Below are positions 62,156 to 64,000 of a stretch of 64,000 bases of DNA, piece after piece (within the stretch, counting starts at the first letter, position 1; each line of letters starts with the position of its first letter). Origin of the DNA: Arcticibacter sp045629565 (lineage in GTDB: Bacteria; Bacteroidota; Bacteroidia; Sphingobacteriales; Sphingobacteriaceae); NCBI RefSeq assembly GCF_045629565.1, contig NZ_JAZQRL010000037.1, positions 8,026 through 72,025 of the forward strand, in the 5' to 3' direction. The notes under the pieces are model-generated. The model saw only the letters and a program-made list of their open reading frames with translations. It was not told the DNA's origin and did no database searches. Both the position numbers and the translations under genes were made by a program.

Positions 62156-64000
62156 CGCTGAAAGGCCAGATAGAAAGTTGAACCTTTGCCCAGTTCGCTA
62201 TCAACCCATACCTTACCCTGATGCTTCTCGATAATTCGCTTCACAATGGCCAGGCCCACGCCAGTGCCTTCTATATCTTTGGCATTATCCATTCGTTTGA
62301 AGAGTTCAAAAACCGAGGGTAGCTGTCTGATGTCAATACCGATGCCGTTATCGGCTATGCTGTATATGATTTCGGTGTCGGTAACGCTGCCCTGGACGCT
62401 TACTTTCGCAGGCTTTGAACCGATTGAATATTTGATAGCATTGCTCAGCAGGTTAGAGAAAACCTGCGATATCATCACCGGGTCGCCCTGAAGAAGCGGC
62501 GTTTCGCCGATGGTCATCTGCAGATCGCATGCCTGATAGGCCACTGAGAGGTCTCTCACCTGCTCTTCAACGAGCAACCGAATGTCAATCGGGACTTTCG
62601 TCAATGTGGTCTTGCCGATCCTCGAATATTCCAACACCTCTCGGATCATCTGATCCATCTTATCCGAGGAAGCGTTTATGCGGTCCAGGATCTTCAAAGA
62701 TTCCGGTGACATGTTTTTATCCCGCATCAGAATCTGCGAGTAACTCTTAATAGTAGTCAAGGGGTTCTTCAGATCATGAGAAATAGTGAAACTGAATGTG
62801 TCAAGTTCTTCGTACGCTTGCTTAAGCTTCTCGTTTAATATTCTTATTTCACTAGCTTTCTGATTGATAGCGTACGTTATTTCACCTTTAAGTCGAAGGA
62901 TAGATTTGATTTCAGAATTATCCCAGTGCTTTGAAGTGCCGGCCACCGTTTCTGACCATTTCTCAAATGACCTGCGCGGCGAGATGCTTAATAGTCCGTT
63001 CTCCACATCAATCTCCGCCGGTTTTTCCGGATTGCCTGCCCAGTCGATTGTTCGCAATTGCTCCGGCTTAAACCATATGACATATTCACCTAACTCTTTA
63101 GAAATTGTACAAACGAACATGCCGCTGGCTATTTTCTTATATGCTGCGGCGTCAGGATTCAAAAGAGATAAATGCTGAGTATAATAGATTGGCTCTGTAA
63201 TGGTTTTATTGATCCACGCAATCAGGTTACCCAGCTGTTCATCGTCTGGAGTTATGCCCAATTTGGTAATGTTGTTCTCATACACCAGAACGGCCCCGCT
63301 TATATCGGCCACATCCATCAGGGTGATGCTATGAGCCGTCAGCGCGTCTTCGATACTCATGCTCTGCAGCATATACTTGGACAGCTCGCTAACTGCTGCC
63401 TTGTATCTGTCATATATGCTTTGGTTTTCCTCATCTTGCCTGAATTCAAGTGCAGACGATAAAATCTGTCCTATAAGCTTAGCAGACTCTCTGGACTTGT
63501 AATTAATAAAGCGTGGGGTGTAATTGTGACAGGCGATCAAGCCCCATAGCTCCTTGTGATAGATCAGGGATATGCTGAAGCTGGAGCATACCCCCATGTT
63601 TTTCAGGTACTGTATGTGAATGGGCGAAACCGCCCGCAACTGCGAATGGCTGAGGTCCAGCTGTTTTTCTGCATCTACCTCTTCAGCCAGAATGCTAGAG
63701 GGTTCTGTATGAACGTTTGCTATAAGCCTCGTTAAGTTAACCTTATACAACTCCCTGGCCTGCTGTGGTATATCAGATGCAGGGTAATGTAATCCAAGCC
63801 ATGGGCCGAGGTTGCTGTTCCTCGCTTCCGCAACGACCTCCCCGTGCCCATCTTCTGCGAATTTATAGATCATCACCCGATCATAGTTAATGATGTTTTT
63901 GATCTGGAGGACGGTGTTATTGAGCAGGTTCTGGAGATTTTTATCCGCCAGCATCTCAGAGATGGATCTGCCGACCATTTTTTGGATGTCGAGGCTCAAA
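62152..64000 (-). CDS. Bacteriophytochrome sensor histidine kinase, N-terminus missing
   Basis: About 615 residues seen; the frame runs off the right edge, so the PAS domain and its biliverdin-binding Cys are mostly lost. GAF domain: HYPASDIPQQARELY and RAVSPIHIQYLKNMG, with the chromophore-contacting Asp and His. PHY domain with tongue motif ISPRRSFEKWSE. Coiled coil, then HisKA with His in FTISHDLKNPLTTIKSY, and ATPase with NLLSNAIKYS, DNGIGID and GTGVGLAIVKRI. A red/far-red light sensor. No response regulator adjoins; convergent heme oxygenase gene. Confidence 0.95.
   Translation of the reverse strand, partial: LSLDIQKMVGRSISEMLADKNLQNLLNNTVLQIKNIINYDRVMIYKFAEDGHGEVVAEARNSNLGPWLGLHYPASDIPQQARELYKVNLTRLIANVHTEPSSILAEEVDAEKQLDLSHSQLRAVSPIHIQYLKNMGVCSSFSISLIYHKELWGLIACHNYTPRFINYKSRESAKLIGQILSSALEFRQDEENQSIYDRYKAAVSELSKYMLQSMSIEDALTAHSITLMDVADISGAVLVYENNITKLGITPDDEQLGNLIAWINKTITEPIYYTQHLSLLNPDAAAYKKIASGMFVCTISKELGEYVIWFKPEQLRTIDWAGNPEKPAEIDVENGLLSISPRRSFEKWSETVAGTSKHWDNSEIKSILRLKGEITYAINQKASEIRILNEKLKQAYEELDTFSFTISHDLKNPLTTIKSYSQILMRDKNMSPESLKILDRINASSDKMDQMIREVLEYSRIGKTTLTKVPIDIRLLVEEQVRDLSVAYQACDLQMTIGETPLLQGDPVMISQVFSNLLSNAIKYSIGSKPAKVSVQGSVTDTEIIYSIADNGIGIDIRQLPSVFELFKRMDNAKDIEGTGVGLAIVKRIIEKHQGKVWVDSELGKGSTFYLAFQR

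Noticed and set aside
1..64000. CRISPR array, insertion sequence or prophage
   Set aside because: Looked for regular spaced repeats, transposase or integrase motifs and terminal repeats; none seen.

Overview
The window looks like a chromosomal stretch from a Sphingobacteriaceae-type Bacteroidota (Pedobacter/Mucilaginibacter-like). The supporting signs are the gene content (DUF2911, DUF4256, futalosine menaquinone pathway, S46 peptidase, CE15 esterase, K+-type membrane pyrophosphatase), the near absence of Shine-Dalgarno sites, and promoters of the Bacteroidota type TTTG-N19-TAnnTTTG. Two perfect examples of that promoter are present, at 57805-57835 and at 25633-25663 on the minus strand. Genes are dense, codon use looks even, and I see no phage, insertion sequence, CRISPR array or island.

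Layout. 1-4500 (minus): partial malate:quinone oxidoreductase, yidC, pyrG. 4640-10190 (plus): an M16 peptidase pair, a small unknown protein, guaA and an RsmB-type rRNA methyltransferase. 10195-16100 (minus): MarC, an amino acid permease, membrane pyrophosphatase, a PEMT/ICMT-like methyltransferase and CmoA. 16207-18181 (plus): putrescine from agmatine (aguB, aguA). These end at a 72-nt, almost loop-free perfect palindrome shared with a convergent S46 dipeptidyl peptidase. 20482-21561 (plus): free methionine sulfoxide reductase and 3-methyladenine glycosylase.

21605-26803 (minus) is the methionine locus: metB, then a promoter, a SAM-I riboswitch, a previously unannotated 40-codon ORF ending in four cysteines, a hairpin, metY, metX and hom. 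26929-29488 (plus) carries mqnE, a phosphatase and mqnA. Next come a DUF2383 protein with Ku, a gyrA-TPR-TPR operon, hemF, a DUF2911 protein, a DUF4442/AlbA pair, a lone receiver protein, surE, a lipid kinase, pnp and rpsO.

43791-48559 holds thioesterases and a cell-wall group (ddl, PASTA protein, mltG, YihY). 48582-53407 (minus) is a phosphate operon (pstSCAB plus alkaline phosphatase) behind a candidate Pho box. 53577-57716 (plus) is a four-gene DevBCA/TolC-like exporter. A tRNA-Ser(UGA), a CE15 glucuronoyl esterase, a DoxD-DoxA fusion, small unknowns, and a convergent heme oxygenase / bacteriophytochrome kinase pair complete the window; the kinase runs off the right edge.

The most interesting locus is the methionine leader at about 25310-25663. 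One transcript appears able to read SAM (riboswitch) and cysteine supply (terminal Cys4 tract next to a hairpin) before the genes that use sulfide and make homocysteine. All family calls come from reading motifs by eye; no database search was run.
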